Part shown: in pieces, positions 62,690 to 64,000 of the stretch
Position numbering within the stretch: the stretch's first letter is position 1
How the letters are laid out: each line of letters begins with the position of its first letter
DNA from: Trichobilharzia regenti
Lineage: Eukaryota > Platyhelminthes > Trematoda > Strigeidida > Schistosomatidae
Assembly (NCBI GenBank): GCA_944472135.2
Contig: OX235264.1
Span: forward strand, 91,150,319 to 91,214,318
Length of the DNA stretch: 64,000 bases
Reading direction: 5' to 3'
Notes under the pieces: model-generated
Told to the model about the DNA's origin: nothing
Database searches by the model: none
The model's input: the letters and a program-made list of their open reading frames with translations, nothing else
Position numbers and translations under genes: made by a program

Positions 62690-64000
62690 TGTAAACCTTG
62701 GGCACTGTGGTAGTGTATGTAATTCTCGATTAATTTATTTTATTGGATATACCACACACACACACACACACACAGTGAAACAGGATTATTCAATTAATGA
62801 CTAAGTTTCGAACGCAATTCTGTTTTGTTCATAATCACAGTATTAATTGTAACTACACAACTTCGAAACTTTCATTTTATAAAGCAAGAACAACAGTGGT
62901 TTGTGCAGAATAATATGGTACTATTATTTATTTCGTTGGCTTCTCATCAACTGCTTACAGCCTGAATGATGAGATTTACGTACAGAAAAGTTTTAACATA
63001 AATACAAATTTTACATGTTGTTAGTTGACAGAAAGTTTCACATTTAGTGAACAGTGCTCAGTACTATGGGAGTTTGTTCCATAGAGACGTAGCGCTATTA
63101 CCGGACATCTCCTCGACACGGGTCATGAGTTGGAAATCGAGAAATCCTTTAAAATTATCAATAGACAAAGGAGCCCCATTCTCCTCAAGTTTGCCAAAGC
63201 AATTTCTACCAAACAGCTGAAACCCGAGTTATGTGTTCAGAAAGGAGCAGTTATTAGTCTTTCCTTGCCCAGCCTGGTAACTGGATGTCTTTTTTCTCTC
63301 ATCTGATTACGTGATCTTTGTCCTTAACCCCACCCTCCTTTTATAATCTGTAATTTTGCTTGTCTCTCGTTTCTATGATTTCAGTTCAACTCAGTACATT
63401 GTTACCTAACTTATTAGTCACTCTGTATCTAACGCACATCTCATCTTTATTACGTAACTCCTTTACCATTGTATGCATATACTTATTTTGTTTAAACTTG
63501 AACTGCCTGTGTGAAAACTATATAAGCGCAATCTTCTGAGCACTGTTTACTAATTACAGAACCATCTGTCAATTGACATCATGAAAAATTTGAAAGTATG
63601 TTAAAACTTACCTGTACGTAAACCTCATAATTCATTTGGGCTGTAAGCAGATGATGAGAAGCCAACGAAATAAATGGTGGTACCATATTATTCTGCATAA
63701 ACCGCTGTTGTTCTTGCTTTATTCAAATTCATTAAGGGGAATAAATGTACGGAGTTTCATTTTATAGTTTTCTTTATTCCTTCCTATTTGTCATAAGGGG
63801 TAGTGGCAGAATTTTACAGACACCCACCCAGACAGGTATTGAATCATTTTTATAACACGTATTTTTAGTTGGCTCTATAAATAAAGTTTCCGTTATCAAT
63901 CCCCGTTTTCCTATCGTGTTATGTTAGATTTTAAAAATTGTCACCTTATCCCATCCTATTGTATGGCTGTGTTGTGTGTAATTGCATGTAGTGCTGCTAT
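62690..64000 (-). mobile_element. Penelope-like element family A, runs off window, split by family D
   Basis: 3' tail at 62690-62881 (ACTGTGGTAGTGTATGTAAT, TTCGAACGCAATTC) and continuation at 63755-64000 (TTATAGTTTTCTTTATTCC, GTTAGATTTTAAAAATTGTC, ATTGCATGTAGTGCTGCTAT), which matches the endonuclease C-terminal region of other copies. The interruption is the PLE at 62882-63754. A (CA)n run lies at about 62753-62773. Confidence 0.75.
62882..63754 (+). mobile_element. Penelope-like element family D, fold-back insertion
   Basis: 873 bp flanked by the 12-bp duplication TTTCATTTTATA (62870-62881 and 63755-63766). It begins with an inverted copy of its own 3' end (62882 to about 63040 versus about 63590-63730) and then encodes on the plus strand ITGHLLDTGHELEIEKSFKI, NRQRSPILLKFAKAISTK and QLKPELCVQKGAVISLSLP, the C-terminal tail of a GIY-YIG PLE. 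No RT or YIG core. The 3' UTR follows to 63754. Confidence 0.8.

Overview
The window looks like intronic and intergenic DNA of a parasitic flatworm, most likely a schistosome. The reasons are the dense AT-rich retroelement content, tRNA-headed repeats joined to hammerhead-ribozyme-like sequences (the Smα type known from Schistosoma), RTE/SR2-like and CR1/SR1-like non-LTR elements, Penelope-like elements (PLEs) with GIY-YIG endonucleases, a Boudicca/CsRn1-like Gypsy fragment, and a decayed Merlin DNA transposon. No bacterial features, CRISPR arrays, rRNA genes or true tRNA genes are visible.

Host genes: the only good candidates are three minus-strand exons at 57334-57197, 43218-42388 and 29546-29087. 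All have splice signals, and all junctions are phase 2, so they can be joined in frame into one gene with introns of about 14.0 and 12.8 kb. The product is Ser/Thr/Asn-rich with a short structured exon; I do not recognise it. Almost everything else is mobile DNA lying in or beside these introns.

Layout. 0.4-1.7 kb: PLE remnants. 1.7-5.2 kb: an Smα-like SINE split by a 3.04-kb LTR element (529-bp LTRs, target duplication ACGAC) that encodes only Gag and protease. 5.2-11.5 kb: SINEs, RTE and PLE fragments. 11.6-14.4 kb: a fold-back PLE carrying nested CR1-like and SINE insertions. 14.5-18.2 kb: an RTE derivative, a PLE reverse-transcriptase remnant and a Gypsy Gag/RNase H fragment. 18.2-21.1 kb: SINEs and fragments. 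21.1-23.6 kb: second Gag-protease LTR element (target duplication GATAC). 24.8-28.1 kb: two RTE-family fragments. 29.1-29.5 kb: host exon. 31.4-34.5 kb: fold-back PLE containing two nested insertions. 35.2-42.0 kb: RTE fragments, a solo LTR and SINEs. 42.4-43.2 kb: host exon. 43.5-45.3 kb: internally deleted RTE. 45.7-47.5 kb: PLE with a palindromic double-hammerhead insertion. 48.1-50.4 kb: fold-back PLE containing a second solo LTR. 51.5-56.2 kb: RTE copies, one with an uninterrupted reverse-transcriptase ORF. 57.2-57.3 kb: host exon. 57.5-59.5 kb: another fold-back PLE. 60.5-62.5 kb: RTE and Merlin remnants. 62.7-64.0 kb: a PLE interrupted by a different PLE.

Recurring structures: (1) most of the better-preserved PLE copies begin with an inverted copy of their own 3' end, giving long hairpins; (2) several insertions have clear target duplications, so their relative ages can be read; (3) the LTR family carries tandem copies of its LTR-end/primer-site junction; (4) one SINE family shares its 3' end with an RTE family.
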